Under the pieces are notes generated by a model. It saw only the letters and a program-made list of their open reading frames with translations, had not been told where the DNA came from and did not search any database. A stretch of 64,000 nucleotides of DNA, taken from contig NZ_JAABNN010000003.1 in the NCBI RefSeq assembly GCF_009928415.1, positions 402,145-466,144 on the forward strand. The letters run 5' to 3'. Shown here piece by piece: positions 53,120-62,863 of the stretch (position 1 is the stretch's first letter; every line of letters begins with the position of its first letter). This DNA is from Bacillus sp. USDA818B3_A (GTDB lineage: Bacteria > Bacillota > Bacilli > Bacillales > Cytobacillaceae). Made by a program: the position numbers and the translations under genes.

Positions 53120-53464
53120 ATGAAGAAATTATTAGGCTTTGTTTTAGCTTTAATTGTGATATACGTTATATATTATGACCTTACAACCGGCACCCTTCCC
53201 ACCTCCCCTCCTCAACAGGCAGATGCAAAAGCAGAAGACACCCAAGCATCGGCACCCGTAGATACAGATACTGGCATCCCTTCTTTTGATGCAAAAGTAA
53301 AACCAGGTGAAACAGTCATATCCATAGTAGAACACAAAATAAATAAATCCCTTCCTGTATCGATTCCTGAACTTATCGAGGACTTCCAGACATTAAATAA
53401 AGGAAAATCTCCTGAAAAAATTCAAATAGGTTCTACATATCATTTTCCTGATTACTCAAAATAA
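53120..53464 (+). CDS. yqfZ: Membrane-anchored LysM-like protein YqfZ
   Basis: A 114-residue protein with an N-terminal helix (KKLLGFVLALIVIYVIYY), a Pro/Ala/Thr-rich linker and a C-terminal LysM-like segment (VKPGETVISIVEHKI.., NKGKSPEKIQIGSTYHFPDY). It likely associates with peptidoglycan. ATG 53120 has GGAGG 8 nt upstream; an in-frame GTG further up has no site. It is upstream of ispG as in B. subtilis, where yqfZ is a sporulation gene. Confidence 0.85.
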   Translation: MKKLLGFVLALIVIYVIYYDLTTGTLPTSPPQQADAKAEDTQASAPVDTDTGIPSFDAKVKPGETVISIVEHKINKSLPVSIPELIEDFQTLNKGKSPEKIQIGSTYHFPDYSK

Positions 53465-53519
53465 AGAGGATAGTCGTTAATCTTGTCAAAAATAGCAAAT
53501 GGCTGATAAAATAAGTTGA

Positions 53520-53570
53520 GCCTTCATCTGAGGGATTCTCCCCTATCTATTATTGTAAGAAGGCTTTTTA
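53520..53570 (+). terminator. Terminator after yqfZ
   Basis: GCCTTC (53520-53525) pairs with GAAGGC (53559-53564) around an inner AGGG/CCCT helix, followed by TTTTTA. Confidence 0.65.
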
Positions 53571-53627
53571 AACCAGATCGGATTTTATGCGAATTCGAGT
53601 CCATTTTAAAGGAGAGCGAATTACACT

Positions 53628-54746
53628 GTGAGTGAAATTATACATCGTACCAAAACGCGCCCTATTAAAGTCGGTAATTTGACGATTGGCGGAAATAACG
53701 AAATTATTATTCAAAGCATGACAACAACGAAAACCCACGATGTGGAGGCAACCGTTGCAGAAATAAAACGATTGGAAGAAGCAGGCTGTCAAATAGTCCG
53801 AGTGGCTTGTCCCGACGAACGTGCTGCCAATGCAATTTCAGAGATTAAAAAGAGGATTAATATTCCTTTAGTAGTTGATATTCATTTTGATTATAAATTA
53901 GCACTAAAGGCGATTGAAGGCGGTGCCGATAAAATTCGGATTAATCCAGGGAATATTGGAAAACGGGAGAAAGTTGAAGCCGTAGTAAAAGCTGCAAAAG
54001 AACGTGGTATCCCCATTCGAATTGGGGTAAATGCAGGCTCGCTTGAAAAGAAAATTCTTGAAAAATATGGTTATCCTACCGCAGATGGTATGGTAGAAAG
54101 CGCCTTGCATCATATTCAAATACTTGAAGACTTGGACTTCCATGATATTATCGTCTCAATGAAGGCCTCAGATGTTAATCTGGCGATTGAAGCTTACGAA
54201 AAAGCCGCACGCGCTTTCGATTATCCTTTACACTTAGGAATTACCGAATCCGGTACTCTTTTCTCAGGAACGGTAAAAAGTGCTGCCGGATTAGGGGCCA
54301 TCATAAGTAAGGGAATCGGAAATACCCTTCGTATCTCTTTAAGTGCAGATCCTGTGGAAGAAGTAAAAGTTGCCCGCGAGCTTTTAAAAGTATTTGGACT
54401 ATCCTCTAATGCAGCAACATTAATTTCATGTCCAACCTGCGGAAGAATTGAAATTGACCTTATTTCAATCGCGAATGAAGTGGAGGAATATATTTCTACA
54501 ATTAAAGCGCCAATTAAAGTCTCAGTATTGGGCTGTGCTGTAAATGGTCCCGGAGAGGCCCGTGAAGCGGATATTGGCATAGCTGGTGCCCGTGGTGAAG
54601 GGTTACTGTTTAGAAAAGGAGAAATCGTCCGGAAGGTTCCTGAGGCACAAATGGTTGAAGAGTTGAAAAAGGAAATCGACCAAGTGGCCGAAGAGTATTT
54701 CCGTAAAAAGGCGGAAGAAGAAAAACTAACAAAAACAAACAATTAA
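53628..54746 (+). CDS. ispG: 4-hydroxy-3-methylbut-2-en-1-yl diphosphate synthase (flavodoxin)
   Basis: Converts 2-C-methyl-D-erythritol 2,4-cyclodiphosphate to HMBPP, the penultimate step of the MEP isoprenoid pathway. The protein is 372 residues with an N-terminal TIM barrel and C-terminal [4Fe-4S] domain; the cysteines are in SCPTCGR and [10 protein letters not shown]. The start is GTG 53628, after GGAGAGCG. It is the enzyme step before IspH, also in this window at 61869. Confidence 0.97.
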   Translation: MSEIIHRTKTRPIKVGNLTIGGNNEIIIQSMTTTKTHDVEATVAEIKRLEEAGCQIVRVACPDERAANAISEIKKRINIPLVVDIHFDYKLALKAIEGGADKIRINPGNIGKREKVEAVVKAAKERGIPIRIGVNAGSLEKKILEKYGYPTADGMVESALHHIQILEDLDFHDIIVSMKASDVNLAIEAYEKAARAFDYPLHLGITESGTLFSGTVKSAAGLGAIISKGIGNTLRISLSADPVEEVKVARELLKVFGLSSNAATLISCPTCGRIEIDLISIANEVEEYISTIKAPIKVSVLGCAVNGPGEAREADIGIAGARGEGLLFRKGEIVRKVPEAQMVEELKKEIDQVAEEYFRKKAEEEKLTKTNN

Positions 54747-54756
54747 AAACATGAAG

Positions 54757-54785
54757 AAACCCGGTAAATTTACCGGGTTTCTTTT
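54757..54785 (+). terminator. Terminator of ispG
   Basis: AAACCCGGTA pairs with TACCGGGTTT around AATT, then CTTTTT. Confidence 0.9.
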
Positions 54786-54802
54786 TGCTCCTGCGCAGAT
54801 TG

Positions 54803-55291
54803 CTAAAAGAACGGAAGAATAAAGATGCCAACGATAATGGAAATAGCTCCAATACCAATTGCCCATGCACCAAGGCCTGTGGCACCTCTTCTTCTTGCAA
54901 CGAATCCTAACACAATTCCTGCTGCACCAAACAGTATAGGCATTACAAACAGTGATAAAATCGATAACGCTAAGGCAAGGACACCCATCCCTGTTCCTGC
55001 TCCAGCTTGCTGCCCTTCGTTGGTAATACCTTGATTTTTACGAAGTGTGACAGGAACTGGTGCAGCAATCTCTGCCGCCGATTCTTCTCTGTATGGAGAA
55101 GTTCGGAGAGGTACGGATGCACCAATCTCAGGTGTATTCTCAGACTTCTTTAAGGAGTAAGAAGTCCTAATTGGTGCCGCTACTTCTGAAGCTGTTTCTT
55201 CTCGATATGCGGAAGGAGAATTTGGAATATCCTCTCCAATGATTGGCCCTCGAAGCGCTTCTTGCACTTTCGTGTCTCTTTCATCTGCCAT
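54803..55291 (-). CDS. yqfX: Membrane protein YqfX
   Basis: A 162-residue protein with a hydrophilic N-terminal half containing two similar segments ending in YREE-(T/S)A(S/A)E(V/I)AAP, and a C-terminal half with two long hydrophobic helices separated by VARRRGATGLG. The layout matches YqfX. Function unknown. Convergent with ispG. Confidence 0.82.
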   Translation of the reverse strand: MADERDTKVQEALRGPIIGEDIPNSPSAYREETASEVAAPIRTSYSLKKSENTPEIGASVPLRTSPYREESAAEIAAPVPVTLRKNQGITNEGQQAGAGTGMGVLALALSILSLFVMPILFGAAGIVLGFVARRRGATGLGAWAIGIGAISIIVGIFILPFF

Positions 55292-55488
55292 CCTAATCCC
55301 TCACTTTCAGTAATAGGAGCATTTATTATTGTGAACTGCCTGAAGTTTTTTAGTATGTTAATGTTTGTCTTAAATAGTTTTTTATTAGAAACTCGAGAAA
55401 ATTTTACTTATAAAAATAATCCTTTATTGTTGTGAGGTCTTTGGTAAAATATAAAGAGAACTTAGAGCTAAAACGAAAGGAAGAAAGA

Positions 55489-56082
55489 ATGAAAAGATTT
55501 GGTATTGACATAGACGGAACGGTAACCTCCCCAGATTCCCTGCTACCATTTATTAACAAAGCCTTTAATTTAAATATTTTATATGAGGATGTTAATCAGT
55601 ACGAATTAACGCCTTTTGTGAATGTAGACGAAAAGGAATTTGCACATTGGTTTACGGAAAATGAACCAATCATTTATAAAGGCTCCCCTCCAGCAGATGA
55701 TGCTATTGATGTATTAAATAAATGGAAACATGGCCATGAACTTTTTTTTATCAGTGCCCGCGGGTCTCATTTACTTGATGTTACGGAACAATGGTTTTTT
55801 CAGCACGGATTAACCTTTCACCATATTGAATTAATTGGCTCCCATAATAAAGTGGAAACGGCCAAAAAACATAAAGTTGATCTCTTTTTTGAAGATAAAC
55901 ATGACAATGCAGTCATGATACACGAGGAGTGCCAGATTCCAGTCATTCTTTTTGATACACCCTATAATCAGGATCCGGTTCCAAAAGGGGTTATACGAGT
56001 AAGGAATTGGAAAGAGGCTTATGATTGGGTGGAAAATTGGTTAAAAACAAATGAAACACTACGTAAAAAACAGCTTGTGTAA
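55489..56082 (+). CDS. yqfW: NT5C-type nucleotidase-like HAD phosphatase YqfW
   Basis: A 197-residue HAD-superfamily protein. Motif I is DIDGTVTSP, motif II is FFISARGS, and the C-terminal acidic motif is FFEDKHDNA. It is related to 5'(3')-deoxyribonucleotidases; the substrate is unproven. ATG 55489 follows AAAGGAAG; a longer in-frame form from 55432 lacks a good site. Confidence 0.9.
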   Translation: MKRFGIDIDGTVTSPDSLLPFINKAFNLNILYEDVNQYELTPFVNVDEKEFAHWFTENEPIIYKGSPPADDAIDVLNKWKHGHELFFISARGSHLLDVTEQWFFQHGLTFHHIELIGSHNKVETAKKHKVDLFFEDKHDNAVMIHEECQIPVILFDTPYNQDPVPKGVIRVRNWKEAYDWVENWLKTNETLRKKQLV

Positions 56083-56098
56083 TCACAAGCTGTTTTTT
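56065..56098. terminator. Bidirectional terminator yqfW / zur
   Basis: AAAAAACAGCTTGTG pairs with CACAAGCTGTTTTTT around a 4-nt loop; the stops of both convergent genes are in or beside it. Confidence 0.9.
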
Positions 56099-56507
56099 AA
56101 TGGCACTCCGGACACCGGCCATATATTTCAAATTTATGGCCTGAAATATCATAGCCTTTTAAATTTTCACTTAACCCATCCATTGGGCAGGTTTCTATTT
56201 CTTTCGTTTTTCCACAGTCCAAACAGATAAAGTGATGGTGATGATGATTTCTTGAACAGGTAAACCGGAAATGTTTTTCACCGGATAATTCGGTCATCTC
56301 TAGTATCCCCATACTCACAAATAACGAGAGATTTCGATAAATGGTATCAAAACTTAAGCCTGGATAATCGTCTTTTAAAAAATCAAGTACCTCTTTAGCT
56401 GTTAAATATTTATCATGATCAGCAAATAGCTGCAGCATGTCTTCTCGTTTACCTGTCTGTTTAAATCCATTTTCCTTTAAATATTGAATGGCTTCATTTA
56501 CATTCAC
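56097..56507 (-). CDS. zur: Fur-family zinc uptake repressor Zur
   Basis: A 136-residue Fur-family metalloregulator. An N-terminal winged HTH ([13 protein letters not shown]) precedes a dimerisation domain with NHHHHHF and the structural zinc pairs CLDC and CPEC. It represses zinc uptake genes when zinc is sufficient. It overlaps znuB by 4 nt and is the third gene of the znuC-znuB-zur operon, so autoregulation is likely. Confidence 0.94.
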   Translation of the reverse strand: MNVNEAIQYLKENGFKQTGKREDMLQLFADHDKYLTAKEVLDFLKDDYPGLSFDTIYRNLSLFVSMGILEMTELSGEKHFRFTCSRNHHHHHFICLDCGKTKEIETCPMDGLSENLKGYDISGHKFEIYGRCPECH

Positions 56508-57355
56508 TTAGCTCCTCCTCCTAGTGCACGAACTGATTTTTTATATAGGATAGCTATTAATAAAATGAGCACAGCAATCATAACAATCGTACCGCCAGGA
56601 GCAAGGTCAAGGTAATAGGCGGTGTAAAGGCCGCCTACTACGGAAAGCTCACCAAAAATAACTGAAAGTATGATGGTCTGTTTGAAACCTTTTGCAATTC
56701 GGATACTTGCAGCAACTGGAAGTGTCATTAAAGAGGAGACTAATAATATCCCAACAATTCTCATGGAAGCAGCGATCACAAGAGCCACCATGACAATAAA
56801 TAGAAAATGGATCGTTTTTGCCGGTATTCCTGAAGCTTTAGCATGTTCTTCATCAAAAGAAAGTAAAAATAGTTCTTTATAAAATAAAATAATGGCTAAA
56901 ATGACGACAATACTAATGATGAGGATAATCCATAAATCGGTTCGGCTGACAGCAGAGACACTTCCAAATAGATAACTGAATAGGTCTGTGTTAAACCCAT
57001 TTGCAAGTGAAATAAAGATGACACTTAGGCCAATTCCGCTCGACATAATAATTGGGATAGCTAATTCCTGATAGTGTTTATATACTCCTCGTAATTTTTC
57101 GATAAACAAAGAGCCCCCTACGGAAAAAACCATCCCCATATAAAGCGGGTTCAAACCTGCGAGCATAACAAATTTGTTTTCAATTAACAGACTGGCAGCA
57201 ATACCTGCCAAGGTCACATGGCTTAGTGCATCAGCAATTAACGATAAACGTCTAACCACAATAAATACACCTAATAATGGTGCAAGAATACCGATCATGA
57301 TCCCAGTTAGAAATGCATTCTGTAGAAACTCATAATGAAAAATACCTTCGATCAA
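56504..57355 (-). CDS. znuB: Zinc ABC transporter permease
   Basis: A 283-residue ABC-3 family permease with eight predicted helices ([26 protein letters not shown] is the typical block). It imports Zn2+ delivered by a binding protein that is not encoded next to it. It overlaps both znuC and zur by 4 nt (ATGA-type). Confidence 0.93.
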   Translation of the reverse strand: MIEGIFHYEFLQNAFLTGIMIGILAPLLGVFIVVRRLSLIADALSHVTLAGIAASLLIENKFVMLAGLNPLYMGMVFSVGGSLFIEKLRGVYKHYQELAIPIIMSSGIGLSVIFISLANGFNTDLFSYLFGSVSAVSRTDLWIILIISIVVILAIILFYKELFLLSFDEEHAKASGIPAKTIHFLFIVMVALVIAASMRIVGILLVSSLMTLPVAASIRIAKGFKQTIILSVIFGELSVVGGLYTAYYLDLAPGGTIVMIAVLILLIAILYKKSVRALGGGAK

Positions 57356-58128
57356 TTTTTAACGCCTCCATGTTCATGGTTATGGGTAAGTACGTGAACA
57401 TCATGGCCATAAACCTTAGACAACTCGTTCCTGCTGCTAAGTTGTTCAAATTCTTTGGTAATCCCATGAAAATGCAAATGTTTATTTAGACAGGCAACAT
57501 GTGTAACCTTATCTGAGATGGTTCCAATATCATGGGTCACCAAAAGAAGAGTAATGCCCCTATTAGTATTTAGATCCGCCAGCATTTGGTAAAACGAGTG
57601 AACATTTTCCGCATCGACTCCAACTGTTGGTTCATCCAATATCAATAACTTAGGTTCACTTACGAGTGCACGGGCGATAAATACCCTTTGCTGCTGCCCT
57701 CCGGATAGCTCGCCAATATTTCTATGGCTAAACTCCTTCATCCCGACTGCATCCAGGGCTTCGGTGACCTTCTGTTTGTGCTCTTTCTTTAAAAATCTAA
57801 ACAAACCAATTTTTTTAGTCATTCCGCTCGATACAACTTCAAATACAGTTGCTGGAAATCCGGTATTAAAGGAATTGGCCTTTTGGGAAACAAAACCAAT
57901 TTTTTGCCAGTCTCTAAATTTACTGATTTCCTCTCCAAATAAAAAAATTTCACCTTTTTGCAGCTTTAATAAGCCTAAAATCAATTTCAGCAGGGTCGAT
58001 TTCCCTGAGCCATTCGGTCCTACAATAGCTAAAAAGGAACCTTCTGGTACCGTTATGTTTATATCCTCAAGAACACTATCTTTTTCATAACGGTAAGAAA
58101 GATTTTTTATATCAATAATAGATTGCAT
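57352..58128 (-). CDS. znuC: Zinc ABC transporter ATP-binding protein
   Basis: A 258-residue ABC ATPase: Walker A GPNGSGKSTL, Q-loop FVSQKA, signature [15 protein letters not shown], Walker B LLILDEPTVGVD. The C-terminus HDVHVLTHNHEHGG is His-rich, which fits zinc handling. ATG 58128 is used; GTG 58143 is an alternative. First gene of the operon, with a Zur-like site just upstream. Confidence 0.93.
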   Translation of the reverse strand: MQSIIDIKNLSYRYEKDSVLEDINITVPEGSFLAIVGPNGSGKSTLLKLILGLLKLQKGEIFLFGEEISKFRDWQKIGFVSQKANSFNTGFPATVFEVVSSGMTKKIGLFRFLKKEHKQKVTEALDAVGMKEFSHRNIGELSGGQQQRVFIARALVSEPKLLILDEPTVGVDAENVHSFYQMLADLNTNRGITLLLVTHDIGTISDKVTHVACLNKHLHFHGITKEFEQLSSRNELSKVYGHDVHVLTHNHEHGGVKN

Positions 58129-58149
58129 TCTATACACACTCACTTTTAA

Positions 58150-58170
58150 TTATAAGAATCATTCCGATTT
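58150..58170 (-). promoter_or_regulatory. Zur-like operator of the zinc uptake operon
   Basis: The minus strand reads AAATCGGAATGATT then CTTATAA, matching about 15 of 21 positions of the Bacillus Zur box (AAATCGTAATNATTACGATTT), mostly in its left half. It lies about 20 bp before znuC. Confidence 0.6.
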
Positions 58171-58291
58171 AACTTCAAGTAGTATACAATACGAACTTCC
58201 ACATGTAAAGTATGCTACACTCCCTTTCGACTATCTATTTTTTCCATTGTCACACTCCAACCCCTTTTTCATACATTAGCATGGAGGAGTG

Positions 58292-58555
58292 ATGAGGGTG
58301 AAAATATTTGAAAACATCATTAATCATAAAATTAATACCATCACCGGTGAAGAGCTGGTAAAGTATGCAAACCAGTTTAATATTAGGGTTAGTCTTCAAC
58401 AGGCAAAAAAGATTGCTGAATACTTAAGAGGTAAAAACATTAATATATTTGATACTGCACAGCGGGCCCAATTGGTAAAACAAATTGCTAAAGCTGCCGG
58501 TCCAGAAACGGCGCGTGAAGTCAATAAACTGTTGATTCAACTAACGAAGCAATAA
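58292..58555 (+). CDS. yqfT: DUF2624 protein YqfT
   Basis: An 87-residue helical protein (FENIINHKINTITGEELVKYANQFN.., ending LLIQLTKQ) of the DUF2624 family found in sporeformers. GGAGG lies just before; ATG 58292 and GTG 58298 are both possible starts. Function unknown. Convergent with nfo. Confidence 0.85.
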   Translation: MRVKIFENIINHKINTITGEELVKYANQFNIRVSLQQAKKIAEYLRGKNINIFDTAQRAQLVKQIAKAAGPETAREVNKLLIQLTKQ

Positions 58556-58580
58556 AAAGCTGTGCCTGGGCACAGCTTTT
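58555..58580. terminator. Bidirectional terminator yqfT / nfo
   Basis: AAAAGCTGTGCC pairs with GGCACAGCTTTT with a 2-nt centre, between convergent genes. Confidence 0.9.
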
Positions 58581-58582
58581 AC

Positions 58583-59476
58583 TTATCCTTGCATAATGTC
58601 ATCTAACAAATTCTCATTGAACACTTGCTCACGCAGCATGTTAATTTCAAACTTGTAAGGTGCCTTTTTATTTTTCTTATCCTCACCAACGAAAGGAGTC
58701 TCTAAAATTTTAGGGATATCTTGAAGCTGCGGATGATTCACCACATAATTTAATGCCGTAAATCCAATATGTCCAAACCCAATATTCTCATGGCGGTCTT
58801 TTCTCGCTCCGGATGAATTTTTACTATCATTAATATGAAGGACTTTCAGCTTGTCTAAACCGATAATTTTATCAAATTCATTTAGGACACCATCAAAGTC
58901 TTCCACAATATTATAGCCTGCATCATGTGTATGGCATGTATCAAAACATACAGATAATTTATCGTTATAGTTGACTCCGTCCATAATCATCGCAAGTTCC
59001 TCAAATGATTTCCCACATTCAGAACCCTTCCCAGCCATTGTTTCTAATGCAATTTGAACCTGTTCCTTACCTGTCAGTACTTCATTTAAGCCCTCAATGA
59101 TTTTTTTGATGCCTAGCTCCGTACCGGCTCCAACATGTGCTCCCGGATGAAGAACAATTTGTTTTGCACCGATTGCCTCAGTCCGTTCAATTTCAGTGCG
59201 AAGGAATCTGACCCCTAACTCAAATGTATCCGGATTCGTTGTATTTCCAATGTTAATAATGTAAGGAGCATGAACGACAATTTCAGTTATCCCATTTAGC
59301 TCCATATGTTTTCTGCCTGCTTCAATATTTAAGTCTTCAATTTTCTTTCTTCTTGTATTTTGCGGGGCACCTGTATAAATCATAAATGTATTGGCACCAT
59401 AAGATACGGCTTCAGCGCTGGCTGCGAGCAGCATATCTTTTCCACTCATGGATACATGCGAGCCGATTTTCAACAT
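58583..59476 (-). CDS. nfo: Endonuclease IV
   Basis: A 297-residue AP endonuclease that cuts DNA 5' to abasic sites in base excision repair; it also protects spores. The TIM-barrel zinc ligands are in [40 protein letters not shown] and LETP. It lies 23 bp after cshB on the same strand, and the two are probably co-transcribed, as in B. subtilis (yqfS-yqfR). Confidence 0.97.
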   Translation of the reverse strand: MLKIGSHVSMSGKDMLLAASAEAVSYGANTFMIYTGAPQNTRRKKIEDLNIEAGRKHMELNGITEIVVHAPYIINIGNTTNPDTFELGVRFLRTEIERTEAIGAKQIVLHPGAHVGAGTELGIKKIIEGLNEVLTGKEQVQIALETMAGKGSECGKSFEELAMIMDGVNYNDKLSVCFDTCHTHDAGYNIVEDFDGVLNEFDKIIGLDKLKVLHINDSKNSSGARKDRHENIGFGHIGFTALNYVVNHPQLQDIPKILETPFVGEDKKNKKAPYKFEINMLREQVFNENLLDDIMQG

Positions 59477-59498
59477 TCTTTTCTCTCCCTTATTATGA

Positions 59499-60815
59499 TT
59501 ATTTCTTTCTTTTCTCTATCTTTCGCTGGCGCTTTTTGATTTTATCCATTTCCCACTGTATTTTCTTTTTATAGCCCGGCTTTACCTTTTGTGGTTTTTT
59601 GATAATAGATTTAGCGGTCCGATCTGCCTCATCCTCTTTACGTACGCGACTCTTTCGTTTATTTCTATCATCAATATCAATGAATTCCCCATTCTTTAAA
59701 TCCACATGCTTAAACTGAATACCCATTTTTTCTAACCGGTTTAAAGCATCCTCATCGGAATTCTCGTAAACCGTCAGGGCGATCCCTGAATTACCGGCCC
59801 GTGCTGTTCGTCCGACTCGATGAATATAAAAATCTAAATCGGTTGGAAGTTCATAATTGATCACATGGCTGACACCTTCAATATCAATCCCCCGTGAAGC
59901 AAGGTCGGTCGCAACAATATACTGATATTCCAAGTCCTGTATTTGTTTCATCATTTTTTTCCGTTCACGCGGACTTAAATCACCATGAACCCGTCCAACC
60001 TTTAAACCTTTTTCATTTAAAAAATTGGCAACCTCATCTGCCATCTTTTTTGTATTGGTAAAGACAATTGCTAAGTATGGATTGTAGGTAAGCAATGCAT
60101 CATGAACCAGTTGCTTTTTATTTCGGTGCCTTGAAGGCAGAAGGAACTGTTCTAAGTTCTCCACTGCTCTTCTCTTTGATTCAATTTGAACCGTTTTTGG
60201 GTTTTCCATATATTTTTTTAAGAATGGTTTTAACTTTTCAGGGATGGTGGCAGAAAAAACTAACATTTGGAGTTTATCAGGCATTTTTGCCGCAACCTTG
60301 TCCACATCCTCTATGAATCCCATATCGAGCATCATATCCGCTTCATCGACAACAAGAATGTTGGCTGTATGGATGAATAATGCCTGCTCTACCATCAGGT
60401 CTTTAATTCTTCCCGGGGTACCTACAACAATTTGCGGCTGAACTTTTAATTTTTCAATTGTTCGCTGCTTATCTGTCCCGCCAATATAACATCTAGTCAT
60501 AATTTGTCCTTCAGGACTACAATGTTCGGTGACTTTCAAAATTTGCTGGTATATTTGAGAGGCTAATTCTCTTGTTGGAGCTGTAATGACGGCCTGAACC
60601 TCTTGCCTGTCAGGATCAATTTTCTCTAGAATCGGCAACACATAGGCATATGTTTTTCCTGTCCCTGTTTGAGACTGACCAATGGCATTTTCCCCTTTTT
60701 GAACCAATGGGATCATCCGTTCCTGGATTTCGGTAGGCTCAAAAAATCCAAATTCGTTGAGTGCTTCTATAATAAAGGGCTGAAACTTAAATCTCTCAAA
60801 TTGATTTGCTTTCAT
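59499..60815 (-). CDS. cshB: DEAD-box RNA helicase CshB
   Basis: A 438-residue ATP-dependent RNA helicase involved in cold adaptation and mRNA/ribosome metabolism. The motifs are the Q-motif ([15 protein letters not shown]), Walker [13 protein letters not shown] (VVDEADMML), SAT (FSATIP) and [10 protein letters not shown]. The tail is Lys/Arg-rich. ATG 60815 has AGGAGC 6 nt upstream; in-frame upstream codons lack a site. Confidence 0.95.
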   Translation of the reverse strand: MKANQFERFKFQPFIIEALNEFGFFEPTEIQERMIPLVQKGENAIGQSQTGTGKTYAYVLPILEKIDPDRQEVQAVITAPTRELASQIYQQILKVTEHCSPEGQIMTRCYIGGTDKQRTIEKLKVQPQIVVGTPGRIKDLMVEQALFIHTANILVVDEADMMLDMGFIEDVDKVAAKMPDKLQMLVFSATIPEKLKPFLKKYMENPKTVQIESKRRAVENLEQFLLPSRHRNKKQLVHDALLTYNPYLAIVFTNTKKMADEVANFLNEKGLKVGRVHGDLSPRERKKMMKQIQDLEYQYIVATDLASRGIDIEGVSHVINYELPTDLDFYIHRVGRTARAGNSGIALTVYENSDEDALNRLEKMGIQFKHVDLKNGEFIDIDDRNKRKSRVRKEDEADRTAKSIIKKPQKVKPGYKKKIQWEMDKIKKRQRKIEKRKK

Positions 60816-61069
60816 ATAATAGCTCCTATTCATATTGATCTTCTTATGGAGTAGTATTTCCTCAAAGTACATCCTTCTCTATTTCCATCATGTTATTATA
60901 GTAAAATTTCAACTAAATAACCAGTTAACTATTCTTTTTATACACAGCTTTTACTTTTTGGCTGGTTTTTAAAACGAAATTTAGTTTTTTCTCTGTGTAT
61001 AAACCTAAACCATTTTTAGTTTTATGCATAGTTTAATGTATTAAGCCAGAATGAAAGGAGGTCGTTAGA

Positions 61070-61699
61070 ATGCAGCCAAGACCTAGAATGCCCTTTAACG
61101 GCGGAATGGGGCAGCAAATGTTCGGCGGAGGTGGGCCGATGATGGGACCAGGCGGGTATAATCCAATGATGAATAGGCCCCCAGCAGGACGTTTCGGTGG
61201 AGGAAATCCAATGATGGGAGCTAGAATGGGGGCCCGGCCGATGAATCAAACGGGCGGCGGCGGATTACTCTCCAAACTTCTCGGAAGAGGAACACAACCA
61301 GGTGCCACAGGCGGCGGTATGATGGGAGTAAACAGAGCAGCAGGAAGCGGCGGTTTATTACAATCCTTAAGTAATCCAGCAGGATTAAATGGTATCTTAA
61401 ACAATACTCAGCAAGTATTAAAGACCGCACAATCCATCGGACCCGTTATCCAGCAGTACGGGCCAATGGTAAAAAATCTGCCAGCGATGTGGAAGCTATA
61501 TAGAGGTATAAAAAATGCTTCAAAGAACACTGAATCATCGAGTAAGGAAACCAAAGCTGAAGCCGTTGTAGAATCTTCTTCAACTATGGAAAGTACGGAA
61601 TCCAATCATTCGAAACATCAATCCAACTCAAGCAGGGGCAAGAAGGAACGTTCTAAAAATAATCAAAAAGGAAGTTCCATGCCAAAAATGTATATCTAA
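61070..61699 (+). CDS. yqfQ: Gly/Met/Pro-rich YqfQ-like (VrrA-type) protein
   Basis: A 209-residue low-complexity protein. The first 90 residues are rich in Gly, Met, Pro and Arg (RMPFNGGMGQQMFGGGGPMM..), followed by a conserved helical block (QSLSNPAGLNGILNNTQQVLKTAQSIGPVIQQYGPMVKNLP) and a Ser/Lys/Glu-rich tail. It matches the YqfQ/VrrA-like family, thought to be spore-associated. The N-terminal repeats may vary in copy number between strains. AAAGGAGG precedes the ATG. Confidence 0.85.
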   Translation: MQPRPRMPFNGGMGQQMFGGGGPMMGPGGYNPMMNRPPAGRFGGGNPMMGARMGARPMNQTGGGGLLSKLLGRGTQPGATGGGMMGVNRAAGSGGLLQSLSNPAGLNGILNNTQQVLKTAQSIGPVIQQYGPMVKNLPAMWKLYRGIKNASKNTESSSKETKAEAVVESSSTMESTESNHSKHQSNSSRGKKERSKNNQKGSSMPKMYI

Positions 61700-61705
61700 T
61701 TATTC

Positions 61706-61738
61706 AGAATGCTGCAGAACAGCATTCTTTTCTATTTT
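61706..61738 (+). terminator. Terminator of yqfQ
   Basis: AGAATGCTG pairs with CAGCATTCT around a 5-nt loop, followed by TTTCTATTTT. Confidence 0.8.
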
Positions 61739-61868
61739 GCAGACATTGGAAAAGGAAAAATGTATCTTTGTATTATATCTATTAGTTTTATATAATAAAT
61801 ACATAGTCTAACAGAAAAGACTTTCCGTAAGTTTAGTTAACAAAGTTCAATTAGGAGGACTTTATTAT

Positions 61869-62816
61869 ATGCAAATTATTAAAATATCCCCACGCGGATA
61901 CTGCTATGGTGTCGTCGATGCCATGGTGATTGCTAGAAACGCCGCTTTAGATAAAACACTGCCTCGCCCTATCTATATTTTAGGGATGATCGTTCATAAT
62001 AAACATGTCACTGATGCGTTTGCGGAAGAGGGAATTATCACTCTTGACGGTAAGAATCGTCTGGATATCTTAGAAAAAGTGGATTCAGGTACTGTCATTT
62101 TTACCGCTCACGGCATTTCACCGGAAGTACGTGAGCTTGCTAAGAAAAAGGGCCTAGTCGCCATTGACGCAACATGTCCTGATGTTACCAGAACACATGA
62201 TTTAATTGAGGAAAAGACGAAGCAAGGTTATCAAGTTATCTATATCGGTAAAAAGGGGCATCCAGAGCCGGAAGGGGCAGTAGGTGTTGCACCAGGTATG
62301 GTTCATTTAGTTGAAACTCCTGCAGATGTTGAAGCATTAACCATACAAAGTGATAAACTTATTGTTACAAACCAGACGACCATGAGCCAATGGGACGTAC
62401 GGGAAACAATGGAAAAAGTCCAGGAAAAATATCCTCATGTGGAGGTTTATAATGAGATTTGCCATGCTACCCAAATCCGTCAAGAAGCTGTTGCTGAACA
62501 AGCTACAGAGGCAGATGTGACAATTGTTGTTGGAGATCCAAAAAGCAATAACTCGAACCGGCTTGCCCAGGTTTCAGAGGAAATTGCAGGGACTAGAGCA
62601 TATCGTATTGCCGATATAACCGAATTAGATATCGAGTGGATAAAGGATGCCAAAACGGTTGCCGTAACATCCGGCGCTTCTACCCCAACCCCAATCACTA
62701 AGGAAGTAGTCTCCTTCCTTGAGCAATTTGATCCAAATAATGAAGCCACATGGGAACGCCGGAAACAGGTACAATTAAATAAGATCCTTCCTAGAGTAAA
62801 AAGTGCTGGAAAATAG
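61869..62816 (+). CDS. ispH: 4-hydroxy-3-methylbut-2-enyl diphosphate reductase
   Basis: The last step of the MEP pathway: reduces HMBPP to IPP and DMAPP. The protein is 315 residues. The three cluster cysteines are in [23 protein letters not shown] and [26 protein letters not shown] is the family end motif. ATG 61869 follows AGGAGG. It continues the isoprenoid route from IspG at 53.6 kb. Confidence 0.98.
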   Translation: MQIIKISPRGYCYGVVDAMVIARNAALDKTLPRPIYILGMIVHNKHVTDAFAEEGIITLDGKNRLDILEKVDSGTVIFTAHGISPEVRELAKKKGLVAIDATCPDVTRTHDLIEEKTKQGYQVIYIGKKGHPEPEGAVGVAPGMVHLVETPADVEALTIQSDKLIVTNQTTMSQWDVRETMEKVQEKYPHVEVYNEICHATQIRQEAVAEQATEADVTIVVGDPKSNNSNRLAQVSEEIAGTRAYRIADITELDIEWIKDAKTVAVTSGASTPTPITKEVVSFLEQFDPNNEATWERRKQVQLNKILPRVKSAGK

Positions 62817-62823
62817 CATAAAT

Positions 62824-62857
62824 AAAAAACCGATCAATCTAAAGATCGGTTTTTTTC
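62824..62857 (+). terminator. Terminator of ispH
   Basis: ACCGATC pairs with GATCGGT around an 8-nt loop and is followed by seven T. A-tract on the left suggests it also ends yqfO. Confidence 0.88.
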
Positions 62858-62863
62858 ATGGGT

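Noticed and set aside
54221-54742. 173-codon frame antisense to ispG
   Set aside because: It is a shadow of a strongly conserved gene with no start signal and no recognisable domain.
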